The notes beneath the pieces were generated by a model. The model was not told the origin of the DNA. It saw only the letters and a program-made list of their open reading frames with translations, and searched no databases. A stretch of DNA of 64,000 nucleotides, taken from positions 682,001 through 746,000 of the forward strand of contig NZ_BAABEO010000008.1 of the NCBI RefSeq assembly GCF_039540195.1. The letters run 5' to 3'. The DNA is from Zafaria ginkgonis (GTDB taxonomy: Bacteria; Actinomycetota; Actinomycetes; Actinomycetales; Micrococcaceae). The translations under genes were made by a program, and so were the position numbers. Shown here piece after piece: positions 17,095-24,951 of the stretch (position 1 is the stretch's first letter; each line of letters starts with the position of its first letter).

Positions 17095-17149
17095 CGACGG
17101 CGGCGCGCCGCACCTTCCNNNNNGCGGAAGGTGCGGCGCGCCGCCGTCG
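17095..17149. terminator. 24-bp inverted repeat flanking a 5-N gap after acs
   Basis: The left arm 17095-17118 and right arm 17126-17149 are perfect reverse complements. Five Ns and GC form the loop. The arms are GC-rich (CGACGGCGGCGCGCCGCACC...). The position right after acs and before aroQ suits a terminator. The Ns suggest that sequencing or assembly failed in the loop, so the true loop may be longer and the perfect arms should be treated with caution. Confidence 0.6.
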
Positions 17150-17181
17150 TACGTCCAGGACGTGCGTCCTTTAATGGACCC

Positions 17182-17661
17182 ATGACTGAGAACACCGCCC
17201 CGCCGGCCGCAAACACGGACTCCGAAAACACGATCATCGTCCTGAACGGCCCGAACCTGAACCTGCTGGGCACCCGCGAGCCCGCCGTCTACGGCAGCCA
17301 GACGCTGGCCGACGTCGAGGACCTCTGCCGCACCGCCGCCGCCGCGGAAGGACTCGGGGTCCGGTTCGTCCAGTCCAACCACGAGGGCGCCCTGATCGAT
17401 GCGATCCACGCCGCCCGCGGCACCGCCGTGGGGATCGTCTTCAACCCCGGCGCCTACACGCACACCTCGATCGCGCTGGCCGATGCCGTCTCCGGCGTTG
17501 AGCTTCCGGTCATCGAGGTGCACATCTCCAACGTGCACAAGCGCGAGGCGTTCCGCCACCACTCCTACATCTCCCCCGTCGCCGCCGCGGTGATCGTGGG
17601 CGCCGGCACCAACGGCTACCGGCTCGCCATCCAACACCTCGCGTCCATCACCCGCGACTGA
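17182..17661 (+). CDS. aroQ: 3-dehydroquinate dehydratase, type II
   Basis: 159 residues. Catalyses the third step of the shikimate pathway. Type II hallmarks: the start motif VLNGPNLNLLGTREPAVYG with the active-site Tyr in the flexible lid, then FVQSNHEGALIDAIH. FNPGAYTHTSIALADA, VIEVHISNVHKREAFRHHS with the catalytic His, and GAGTNGYRLAI follow. About 15 N-terminal residues extend beyond the usual start. TTTAAT six bases before the ATG could be a -10 for a leaderless mRNA, since no ribosome-binding site is obvious. It follows acs, but the hairpin between them suggests separate transcription. Confidence 0.95.
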   Translation: MTENTAPPAANTDSENTIIVLNGPNLNLLGTREPAVYGSQTLADVEDLCRTAAAAEGLGVRFVQSNHEGALIDAIHAARGTAVGIVFNPGAYTHTSIALADAVSGVELPVIEVHISNVHKREAFRHHSYISPVAAAVIVGAGTNGYRLAIQHLASITRD

Positions 17662-17728
17662 ACTTCCCGCCTCCGCCACTGAACGGACAGCACCCGCGAC
17701 GGGCCACGGCCCGCCGGAAAGGAACGCC

Positions 17729-18727
17729 ATGGAGAACCACCCGGACCGCACCGGCAGGACGGCCGCCGAGGAGGTCGCCCACGCCTGGGCGGGCTACGCC
17801 CAGGTCTGGTTCCCCGGCCATTCCGAGCTGTACGCGCAGTGGTGTTCCCGTACCGCCGCGGACCCTGACCTGCTCGCGCTCATCGCCGCGCTGCCCCCGG
17901 AGAAGCGGACCCCGCTGCTGGTGTTCGCCGCCGCCCGCTACCTCGGCTGCGGCGATGTCCCGTATCCCCGGTTCCGCGCGTTCGCCCTGGAGCGCTGGGA
18001 GGAGGTGGCCGGCGTCGTGCTCGGCCACCGCGTCCAGACCAACGAACCGGCCCGCTGCGCCACCCTGCTGCCGGCCCTGGCGCTGGTGGCCGAGCGGGAG
18101 CGGCGCCCGCTGGCGCTGATCGAGGTCGGCCCGTCCGCCGGGCTGTGCCTGCTGCCGGACCTGTACTCCTACGAATACGACGGCGGCCCCCGGCTGGGTT
18201 CCGGGACGCCGCTGCTGCGCTGCGCCACCTCCGGCAACCCGCCGCTGCCGGACCGGCTGCCGGAGGTGGCCTGGCGGGCCGGGGTGGACCTGAACCCGCT
18301 GGACGGCACCGATCCGGACACCGTCCGCTGGCTCGAGGCCCTGGTCTGGCCGGGCGAGACGGAGCGCTTGGCGAACCTGCGTGCGGCGCTGGAGACCCTG
18401 CGCCAGGCCCGGCCCCGGCCGGTGCTGGAGCGCGGGGACCTGAACGAACGCATCGCGGACCTGGTGCGCCGGGCCCCGGAGGGATCCGCCGCCGTCGTCT
18501 TCCACTCGGCGGTACTGGCCTACCTGTCCCCGCCGGACCGGGCGCGCTTCGCCGAGACCGTGCGCGGGCTCGACTGCCACTGGATCTCCAACGAATCCTT
18601 CTTCCTGGACGCGGCCGGGGATGAATCGCCGGCCGCACGCGTTGGGTATTTCACGCTCTCGCTGGACGGGACGCCGCTGGCCCACACGGGCCAGCACGGG
18701 GCGGAACTGCACTGGCTGCGGGACTGA
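17729..18727 (+). CDS. DUF2332 family protein
   Basis: A 332-residue cytoplasmic protein matching the actinobacterial DUF2332 family in length and conserved blocks: YPRFRAFALERWEEV, QTNEPARCATLLPALALVA, LIEVGPSAGLCLLPDLYSY and VVFHSAVLAYLSP. The IEVGxSAGL motif resembles the glycine-rich loop of SAM-dependent methyltransferases, but I do not assign that activity. The ATG is preceded by GGAAAGGA, 67 bases after aroQ. Convergent with marP (17-base gap). Confidence 0.75.
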   Translation: MENHPDRTGRTAAEEVAHAWAGYAQVWFPGHSELYAQWCSRTAADPDLLALIAALPPEKRTPLLVFAAARYLGCGDVPYPRFRAFALERWEEVAGVVLGHRVQTNEPARCATLLPALALVAERERRPLALIEVGPSAGLCLLPDLYSYEYDGGPRLGSGTPLLRCATSGNPPLPDRLPEVAWRAGVDLNPLDGTDPDTVRWLEALVWPGETERLANLRAALETLRQARPRPVLERGDLNERIADLVRRAPEGSAAVVFHSAVLAYLSPPDRARFAETVRGLDCHWISNESFFLDAAGDESPAARVGYFTLSLDGTPLAHTGQHGAELHWLRD

Positions 18728-18744
18728 CGGGCAGCCGTTGGGGG

Positions 18745-19932
18745 TTAGTGGACCGAGCAGGCGCCCGTGGAAACGGTCTCGGTGAGGTACGGGGAATCCT
18801 CGACCAGCGGTTCCACCTCGTCCAGGCCGAGGGCGTAGCCCACCTCAAGCCCGTCCGCTGCCTTGGCGAAGACGACGCCGGTCAGGCGGCCCTGCGGGTC
18901 CAGCAGCGGGCCGCCGGAGTTGCCCTGCCGGACCTGCGCACCGATCTGGTAGATCTGCAGGGGCGAGGGGTCGGCGCCGTAGATGTTCTGCACGCTGACC
19001 GTGCGCAGCGACTGCACCACGGCCGGTTCGGCGCTGAACGGGCCGCCGGCCGGGAAACCCATGAACACCGCGGTGTCGCCGGTGGACAGGTTCTCCCCCA
19101 CCGGGACGGGCGCCAGGTCCAGGCCGTCGACGGCAAGCACGGCCAGGTCCCTGACGGAATCGAAGTGGACCACGCGGGCCGGCAGGGCGCGGCCGTCCTG
19201 GGTGTTGACCACCGGGTCGGAGATGCCGGAGACCACGTGCGCGTTGGTCACCACGCGGTCGGTGGCCGCGGCGAAACCGGAACCGGTCTGGTTCACGCCG
19301 CATTCGAAGGCCGTGCCGGTGATCTTCACCACGGAGTCCTCCGCGGCCTCGACGCCTTCCGAATCCGGAAGTTCGGCCGGGGCGGCCTCCACGGTGGTGG
19401 GCGCGAACGGCTCCAGCAGTTCGGGGATGGTCTGGCCCATGACCAGCGACCGCGCCTGGGCCATCGCGGTGTCCACTGGGGTTGGGGTCAGGTCGCGGAT
19501 GGACTGGATGACCCGGGAGGACGCGATCTGCTGGGACAGCAGGGGCAGGCCCATGGTTGCCGCGGAGAAGGCGACGGCGGAGACCACCACGGCGGCCACC
19601 GCGACATTCGCCACACCGCCCAGCAGGCGGTCGAAGGACTTCAGCGCGGGCAGATTCAGCCAGAGGCGTACCCGGGCGCCGATCGTGGAGCCGATCGCCT
19701 GGCCCATGAGGATCAGCACCACTGCGGTGGCCACCACCCAAAACAGGCGCCAGCCGGGGGCCGTGACCCAGGTGGAAACCACCGGGATGGCGAAAAAGGT
19801 GGCGATGCCGCCCACCACGACTCCCACGATCCCGCCGAGCGTGACGAAAAAGCCCTTGCGCAGCCCGGAAATCAGGAAGCCGGCCAGGAAAATGAGCAGG
19901 ATGACATCCAGCCAACCGAACCCGAAAACCAC
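18745..19932 (-). CDS. marP: MarP family membrane-bound serine protease
   Basis: 395 residues from a GTG preceded by GGAG at 7 bases; an upstream frame extension lacks a sensible start. The N-terminal CvpA-like half has four hydrophobic helices (FGFGWLDVILLIFLAGFLIS onward). A chymotrypsin-like periplasmic protease domain follows. His is in TNAHVV, Asp in SVRDLAVL and Ser in RQGNSGGPLLD. Two cysteines (in AFECGVNQ and at the C-terminal GACSVH) match the disulphide pair described for M. tuberculosis MarP, which is 397 residues and needed for acid resistance. Function inferred from that family. Confidence 0.9.
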   Translation of the reverse strand: MVFGFGWLDVILLIFLAGFLISGLRKGFFVTLGGIVGVVVGGIATFFAIPVVSTWVTAPGWRLFWVVATAVVLILMGQAIGSTIGARVRLWLNLPALKSFDRLLGGVANVAVAAVVVSAVAFSAATMGLPLLSQQIASSRVIQSIRDLTPTPVDTAMAQARSLVMGQTIPELLEPFAPTTVEAAPAELPDSEGVEAAEDSVVKITGTAFECGVNQTGSGFAAATDRVVTNAHVVSGISDPVVNTQDGRALPARVVHFDSVRDLAVLAVDGLDLAPVPVGENLSTGDTAVFMGFPAGGPFSAEPAVVQSLRTVSVQNIYGADPSPLQIYQIGAQVRQGNSGGPLLDPQGRLTGVVFAKAADGLEVGYALGLDEVEPLVEDSPYLTETVSTGACSVH

Positions 19933-20121
19933 CAAAGGACTCCAAACTGACGCGGCCGTGAAGAAGCATCGCCGGTCTTCGGCCGGCGCGGCCATACCCC
20001 ACCAGTCTACCGGGCGCCGACCCCGCCGCCGGAACCCCTCTGTTTCCCCCGTGACGGAATCGCCACCCTCCGGGCCGGCGGCGGCACGCATGACGAAGAT
20101 CCCAAATCAAGGCCCTAAGCC

Positions 20122-20137
20122 TGTGGAAGGTGTCACA
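20122..20137 (+). promoter_or_regulatory. Crp-type operator upstream of the crp gene
   Basis: TGTGGAAGGTGTCACA differs from the Crp consensus TGTGA-N6-TCACA at one base, and the symmetry extends to CCTGTG...CACAGG (20120-20139). It ends 58 bases before the crp start, a good place for autoregulation. Confidence 0.6.
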
Positions 20138-20195
20138 GGGCCGCCAACATGCGGCACAATGGGGGGAGCGCCAAACACACGTGACAGGAGAATTC

Positions 20196-20873
20196 ATGGA
20201 TATCGAGGTACTGCGCCGGGCCCCCCTCTTCGCAACACTGGGCGATGAGGTGTTCGCAGCCCTCACCGATGAGCTGACCGAAGTCGACCTTTCCCGCGGG
20301 GCGTCGGTCTTCCGCGAAGGAGACCAGGGCGACCAGCTCTATTTCATTGTCTCCGGAAAGATCAAGCTGGGCCGCACCGCTCCCGACGGCCGTGAAAACC
20401 TGCTGGCCGTGCTCGGCCCGGGCGAGCTCTTCGGCGAGATGGCGCTCTTCGATCCCAGCCCCCGCAACGCCACCGCCACCGCGGTCTCCGAGACCCGCCT
20501 GGCCGGGCTGCGCCACGAGAACCTGCGCAAGGTCATCCAGAGCAACCCCGAGGTTTCCGCCCAGCTGCTCCAGGCCCTGGCCCGCCGCCTGCGCCGCACC
20601 AACGAGTCGCTGGCCGACCTGGTCTTCTCCGACGTTCCGGGCCGCGTGGCCAAGGCGCTGCTGGACCTGGCCGACCGCTTCGGCCGTCCGGCCACCGACG
20701 GCATCCTGGTTGCCCACGAACTCACCCAGGAGGAACTGGCCCAGCTGGTCGGCGCTTCCCGCGAGACCGTGAACAAGGCCCTCGCCGAGTTCGTCCAGCG
20801 CGGCTGGCTGCGCCTGGAGGCACGCGCCGTGGTCATCCTGGACATCCAGCGCCTGCGCCAGCGTTCCCGCTAA
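20196..20873 (+). CDS. crp: Crp/Fnr family transcriptional regulator (GlxR-like)
   Basis: 225 residues. The N-terminal cyclic-nucleotide-binding beta-roll (about 10-125) contains the phosphate-binding cassette region LGPGELFGEMALFDPSPRNATATA. A central helix follows, then a C-terminal winged helix whose recognition region is LTQEELAQLVGASRETVNKALAEF. Size and sequence match actinobacterial Crp/GlxR, a global cAMP-responsive regulator of carbon and acetate metabolism. The ATG has ACAGGAG at good spacing. A near-consensus Crp site lies upstream. A longer reading frame extends upstream of the ATG but is not needed. Confidence 0.92.
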   Translation: MDIEVLRRAPLFATLGDEVFAALTDELTEVDLSRGASVFREGDQGDQLYFIVSGKIKLGRTAPDGRENLLAVLGPGELFGEMALFDPSPRNATATAVSETRLAGLRHENLRKVIQSNPEVSAQLLQALARRLRRTNESLADLVFSDVPGRVAKALLDLADRFGRPATDGILVAHELTQEELAQLVGASRETVNKALAEFVQRGWLRLEARAVVILDIQRLRQRSR

Positions 20874-20958
20874 CGCACAGGGCAGGCCCTCTCGTGTCGA
20901 CTTCGTCGCCACGAAGAGGACCCGGCTGACCCGCGCTTGCGGGGCAGGCCAAAAGCAG

Positions 20959-21008
20959 AAGGCGGTGGCGCCGAACCCACGGGTTCGGCGCCACCGCCTT
21001 TTGTTTTC
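20959..21008. terminator. Bidirectional terminator between crp and the Nudix gene
   Basis: 20-bp perfect arms (20959-20978 and 20981-21000) followed on the plus strand by TTGTTTTC. It lies between two convergent genes and could serve both. Confidence 0.85.
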
Positions 21009-21012
21009 GGCC

Positions 21013-21996
21013 TCAGCGGCCGCGCGCCCGTCCGCCGCCCTCGCTCGCGGTGCTGGCGGTGACGTCGAGGTAGAAGTCTCCCCCGATCTCCACCAGGCCG
21101 GGGTGGTAGCTCATCAGGTCGCGGCGGTGCGAGAGGTAGGCCACCGTGCCCCGGGTCGTGGCGATCTTCTCCAGGGTGACCTCGACCGCCGGGGTGGTGA
21201 TCTCGCTCAGCGGCAGGCCCGCGGTGTCCGGCTGGCCGACCTCGTCGCCGAGCTCCGCCGTCGCGCGGGAGGCGACCACCTCGGCCGCCGTCTTCCATTG
21301 CCCCCAGACCCCCTTGCCGCGCAGCAGCGTCGGCTCCTGGTGCAGCGGCACGGCCGCGGCGAAATACCAGGTGTCGAAGCGCCGGTGCGCGAAGTCGGGG
21401 CTGATCCAGTGCGAGAGCGGACGCAGCAGGTCGGTGCGCAGGCCCAGCCCGCGCTTGGAGAGGACCTGGGAGAAGGGCTTGTCCTGGCCGGCTACCGCCT
21501 CGCGCACCTCCATCCATTCGGCGGTGGCGGTGTTCTCCACGGCAGCCAGGCCGTCGGTGCCGGCCAGCAGGACGCCGGTCTCCTCGAAGAGTTCGCGGAT
21601 CGCGCAGACCACGTGGCTGCGTGCCACGCGGTGGTCCAGGATCCCCAGCCGGGCCGCCCATTCACCCGGCGTGGGGCCGAACCATTCGACCTCGTCCTCG
21701 TCGCCGGGCACGAAGCTCCCGCCGGGGAACGCCACCGCGCCCAACGGGGACTGGCCGGGCCGGTAGCCCAGGTACGTCTCGACCCCCCGGCCGCTGTCCC
21801 GCACCAGGACCACGGAGGAGGCACGGCGGACGCTGCGCGGAGTGCGGGCACCATAGGTCACCCAGCTCGCGGCGGCCTCGCGCTGCTCCGGCGGCAGGTG
21901 GTACAGACGGCGCAGGAGCCCGGTCGGCGGACGGATGGGTTCCGCCGGGGGCTCCTGCGCTCGGTCGTTCGGCTGGGGGTCAGCTGAATTCGGCAA
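21013..21996 (-). CDS. Nudix hydrolase family protein
   Basis: 327 residues. The Nudix core is recognisable as AFPGGSFVPGDED at about 90-102 and CAIRELFEETGVLL at about 132-145. The spacing between the Gly and REUxEE parts is longer than the canonical box because of an insertion, as in the long NUDT19-like/actinobacterial group. Some of those act on CoA derivatives. The C-terminal 150 residues include HWISPDFAHRRFDTWYFAAA, shared with that group. Substrate not assignable. Its 5' end overlaps ridA by 17 bases, so it is third in the DUF4177-ridA-nudix unit. Confidence 0.8.
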   Translation of the reverse strand: MPNSADPQPNDRAQEPPAEPIRPPTGLLRRLYHLPPEQREAAASWVTYGARTPRSVRRASSVVLVRDSGRGVETYLGYRPGQSPLGAVAFPGGSFVPGDEDEVEWFGPTPGEWAARLGILDHRVARSHVVCAIRELFEETGVLLAGTDGLAAVENTATAEWMEVREAVAGQDKPFSQVLSKRGLGLRTDLLRPLSHWISPDFAHRRFDTWYFAAAVPLHQEPTLLRGKGVWGQWKTAAEVVASRATAELGDEVGQPDTAGLPLSEITTPAVEVTLEKIATTRGTVAYLSHRRDLMSYHPGLVEIGGDFYLDVTASTASEGGGRARGR

Positions 21997-22456
21997 CCAG
22001 CTCGACCTCGACCGGGGAATCCAGCGGAAGCACGGCCACGCCGACGGCGGAACGGGCGTGGGCCCCGGCCTCGCCGAAGACGCTGCCCAGCAGCTCGGAG
22101 GCGCCGTTGATGACCCCGGGCTGGCCAGTGAAGGACGGGTCGGAGGACACGAAGCCCACGACCTTGACGATCCGGGTGATGCGGTCGAGGTCGCCGATGA
22201 CGCTCTTGATGGCGGCCAGGGCGTTGACGGCGCAGGTCGCGGCCAGTTCCTTGGCCGCTACAGGGTCGACACCCGCACCGACCTTGCCCGTAGCTGGGAG
22301 TTCGCCCTTAATAAACGGCAGCTGCCCGGACGTGTGGACCAGGTTGCCGCTCACTAGGGCGGGCACGTAGGCGGCGACCGGCGCGGCAACCTCGGGAAGC
22401 TCGAGTCCGAGCTCGGCCAGGCGGCGTTCAACGGCGGAAGTGGGCTGGTTTTCCAA
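21980..22456 (-). CDS. ridA: RidA/YjgF family deaminase
   Basis: 158 residues from a TTG, chosen because GGAG sits 5-6 bases upstream and homologues start with ERRLAELG. RidA proteins hydrolyse reactive enamine/imine intermediates to keto acids. Visible blocks: AAYVPALVSGNLVHTSGQLPF, AATCAVNALAAIKSVIGDLD and a C-terminus ending PVEVELVAEFS. The arginine that binds the carboxylate in active RidA (usually in the last strands, near SARSAVGVAVLP here) appears to be present as the Arg of HARSAVG. The mycobacterial equivalent is Rv3678c, next to a DUF4177 gene as here. Confidence 0.85.
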   Translation of the reverse strand: MENQPTSAVERRLAELGLELPEVAAPVAAYVPALVSGNLVHTSGQLPFIKGELPATGKVGAGVDPVAAKELAATCAVNALAAIKSVIGDLDRITRIVKVVGFVSSDPSFTGQPGVINGASELLGSVFGEAGAHARSAVGVAVLPLDSPVEVELVAEFS

Positions 22457-22478
22457 GGTTTCTCCGGTTCTTTCGGCG

Positions 22479-22634
22479 TTACTGCTTGGGGCGCTTGAGA
22501 TAGGCGACCGGGGCGTTCCCGTCGGGGCCTGCAATGACGGTGACGAGTTCCCACCCGTCCTCCCCCCACTGGTCGAGAATCTGCTTCGTGGCGTGAATGA
22601 TGAGCGGTAGTGTCGCGTACTCCCATTTGGTCAT
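22479..22634 (-). CDS. DUF4177 small protein
   Basis: A 51-residue protein beginning MTKWEYATLPLI and containing ILDQWGEDGWELVTVI, the DUF4177 signature (WEY...QILDxWGxDGWEL). Function unknown. It starts only 37 bases from the divergent PBP gene, so the two share a very short promoter region. It is followed 22 bases later by ridA. The same pairing occurs in mycobacteria. Confidence 0.85.
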   Translation of the reverse strand: MTKWEYATLPLIIHATKQILDQWGEDGWELVTVIAGPDGNAPVAYLKRPKQ

Positions 22635-22658
22635 AACGGATAGGGTAACTCGTCCTTG

Positions 22659-22664
22659 TAAACT
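22659..22664 (+). promoter_or_regulatory. -10 element for a leaderless PBP transcript
   Basis: TAAACT (TAnnnT) lies 7 bases before the ATG at 22672, inside the 37-base gap to the divergent DUF4177 gene. Confidence 0.45.
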
Positions 22665-22671
22665 GGGGGGC

Positions 22672-24951
22672 ATGGCCCCTCGCAAGTCTCCTTTCTTTGA
22701 TACGGCTACCACCATGGGCAAGATCGTCGCCTTCTTCGGTGTGAGCGCGCTCTGTGGCGTGCTCGCCGCCGGACTGCTGGTTCCCGCAGCCTCCGTCGCG
22801 GGCGCCAGCGCCACCGCCGGCGTCGAATTCTTCAACGCGCTTCCGGCGGAACTCCGCCAGGAGCCGCTCTCGGTGCCGTCGAAGATCCTGGACTCCAACG
22901 GCAAGACGATCGCCACCTTCTACGCCGAGAACCGCGTCCCGGTCACGCTGGACAAGGTCTCCAAGCCGATGCAGGACGCGATCGTGTCCATCGAGGACGA
23001 ACGCTTCTACCAGCACAGCGGCGTCGACATCCGCGGCATCACGCGTGCGGCGATGCACAACCTGACCAGCTCCTCCCAGCAGGGCGCCTCCACGCTGACC
23101 CAGCAGTACGTGAACAACGTGCTGATCAACGCGGACAGCCTCAACGGCGTGAGCCAGGAGGACCTGACCATCTCCGGCACCAAGTCCTACGCAGACAAGC
23201 TGCGCGAGATGAAGCTGGCCATCGCGGTGGAGAAGGAGTTCACCAAGGAGCAGATCCTCCAGGGCTACCTGAACATCGTCCTCTTCTCCGGCACCACCTA
23301 CGGCGTCGAGGCCGCCTCCCAGCGCTTCTTCTCCGTCCCGGCCTCCAAGCTGAGCATCCAGCAGGCGGCCCTGCTGGCCGGCATGGTCCAGCTGCCCAAC
23401 GTCTACAACCCGATCAGGAACCCGGAGGCCAGCCTCAAGCGCCGCAACGTGGTCCTGGGCGCGATGCTCAAGACCGGGGCGATCACCCAGGACGAATATG
23501 ACGAAGCCGTGGCCACCGACCTGGACCTGAAGGTCAAGGACGTCAAGTCCGGCTGCGTCGGCGCCAAGACCGCCGCGTACTTCTGCGACTACGTCACCCA
23601 CCTGGTCCTTTCCGACAAGGCCTACGGCGAGACCGAGGAAGACCGCACCAACCTCCTGTACCGCGGCGGCCTGACCATCAAGACCACGCTGGACAGCCGC
23701 CTGCAGAAGGAGGCCGAGGCCGAGGTCGTGAAGGCCATTCCCGCCAACGACTCCTCCAACGTCGGCACCTCGCTCGTGTCCGTGCAGCCGGGAACGGGCA
23801 AGATCCTCGCCATGGCGCAGAACAAGATCTACGGCCCGCAGGAAGGCTCCAAGTACACGGAGTACAACTTCAACGTGTCCAAGTCCCTGGGCGGCGCCGG
23901 AGGCTTCCAGGGCGGTTCCACGATGAAGCCGTACACCACCATCGCCTGGCTCGAATCCGGCCACCACATGTGGGACACCATCAACGCCGCCCGCGACTTC
24001 TACCCCAACTCCTTCGCGTGGAAGGCCTCCTGCCTGTCCAAGGGCTACGCCTACGCGCTGACCGACGACGGCGGCTGGAACGTGAACAACGCGACCGCCG
24101 GCTTCAAGCGCTCCATGACCGTGGACTACGGCCTGTACTGGTCCATCAACACGGCCACCGCCGCGCAGGCGTCGCAGCTGGACCTGTGCGACATCGCCGA
24201 CGCCACCGAGCGCCTGCACCTCGTCGACGGCGTCACCGGCGAACCGCAGAACCCCGCCAACCCGTCCTTCATCCTCGGCACCACCAACGTGACGCCGCTG
24301 GCCCAGGCCTCCGCCTTCGCGGCCCTGGCCAACGAGGGCGAATACTGCGCCCCGCGCGCCCTGCTCTCCGTCAAGGACGCCGCCGGCAACAAGTACAAGG
24401 TCCCGGGGGAAGACTGCGAGGACGCGCTCGAACCGGACGTCGTGGCGAACCTGAACGGCACCCTGTCCAAGATCGCCGGCCAGCGCATCGCCAAGGGCAC
24501 CATCAACGTCCCGATCGCCGGCAAGACCGGCACCAACAACGGCGCCTCCTCCACCTGGTTCGTCGGGTACACCACCGGCGTCGCGACCGCCGCCTGGGTG
24601 GGCCGCTACACGGACATCGCCCCCACCATGGGCATGCGGATCAACGGCGTCACCCGCGAGTGGGTGGACTCGGCCACCTTCGCCGCCCCGCTGTGGCTGT
24701 CCTACATGAAGGACGTGATCGGCTACTACCCCGCCGAGGGCTTCGGCAAGGCCGACACGAAGCCGGCCCCCGTGATCACCGAGGTCCCGGAGACCCAGTC
24801 GCAGGACACCGAGTCCACTTCCGAGGATGACGCCGCCACCGATACCCCGGCCACCGACAACGGCAACGGCGGGGGCAACAACGGAAACGGCAACGGAAAC
24901 GGCAACGGCGGAGGCAACGACGAGTCCGACGGCGGCGGCGATGACGACTAG
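22672..24951 (+). CDS. Class A penicillin-binding protein (bifunctional transglycosylase/transpeptidase)
   Basis: 759 residues; makes and cross-links peptidoglycan outside the membrane. Short cytoplasmic start, one membrane anchor (KIVAFFGVSALCGVLAAGLL, about 14-33). GT51 transglycosylase domain: SIEDERFYQHSGVDIRG (catalytic Glu in EDE) and ASTLTQQYVNN. Transpeptidase: active-site Ser416 in GGSTMKP, SxN at 491 (SIN) and KTG at 618. No PASTA domain; instead an acidic, Gly/Asn-rich tail of about 60 residues follows position 700. It corresponds to the ponA2 position in mycobacteria, which is also followed by a metallophosphoesterase gene. Confidence 0.93.
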   Translation: MAPRKSPFFDTATTMGKIVAFFGVSALCGVLAAGLLVPAASVAGASATAGVEFFNALPAELRQEPLSVPSKILDSNGKTIATFYAENRVPVTLDKVSKPMQDAIVSIEDERFYQHSGVDIRGITRAAMHNLTSSSQQGASTLTQQYVNNVLINADSLNGVSQEDLTISGTKSYADKLREMKLAIAVEKEFTKEQILQGYLNIVLFSGTTYGVEAASQRFFSVPASKLSIQQAALLAGMVQLPNVYNPIRNPEASLKRRNVVLGAMLKTGAITQDEYDEAVATDLDLKVKDVKSGCVGAKTAAYFCDYVTHLVLSDKAYGETEEDRTNLLYRGGLTIKTTLDSRLQKEAEAEVVKAIPANDSSNVGTSLVSVQPGTGKILAMAQNKIYGPQEGSKYTEYNFNVSKSLGGAGGFQGGSTMKPYTTIAWLESGHHMWDTINAARDFYPNSFAWKASCLSKGYAYALTDDGGWNVNNATAGFKRSMTVDYGLYWSINTATAAQASQLDLCDIADATERLHLVDGVTGEPQNPANPSFILGTTNVTPLAQASAFAALANEGEYCAPRALLSVKDAAGNKYKVPGEDCEDALEPDVVANLNGTLSKIAGQRIAKGTINVPIAGKTGTNNGASSTWFVGYTTGVATAAWVGRYTDIAPTMGMRINGVTREWVDSATFAAPLWLSYMKDVIGYYPAEGFGKADTKPAPVITEVPETQSQDTESTSEDDAATDTPATDNGNGGGNNGNGNGNGNGGGNDESDGGGDDD

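Noticed and set aside
15003..17273. Minus-strand frame running through the N gap opposite acs
   Set aside because: It crosses ambiguous bases and is antisense to a complete acetyl-CoA synthetase gene.
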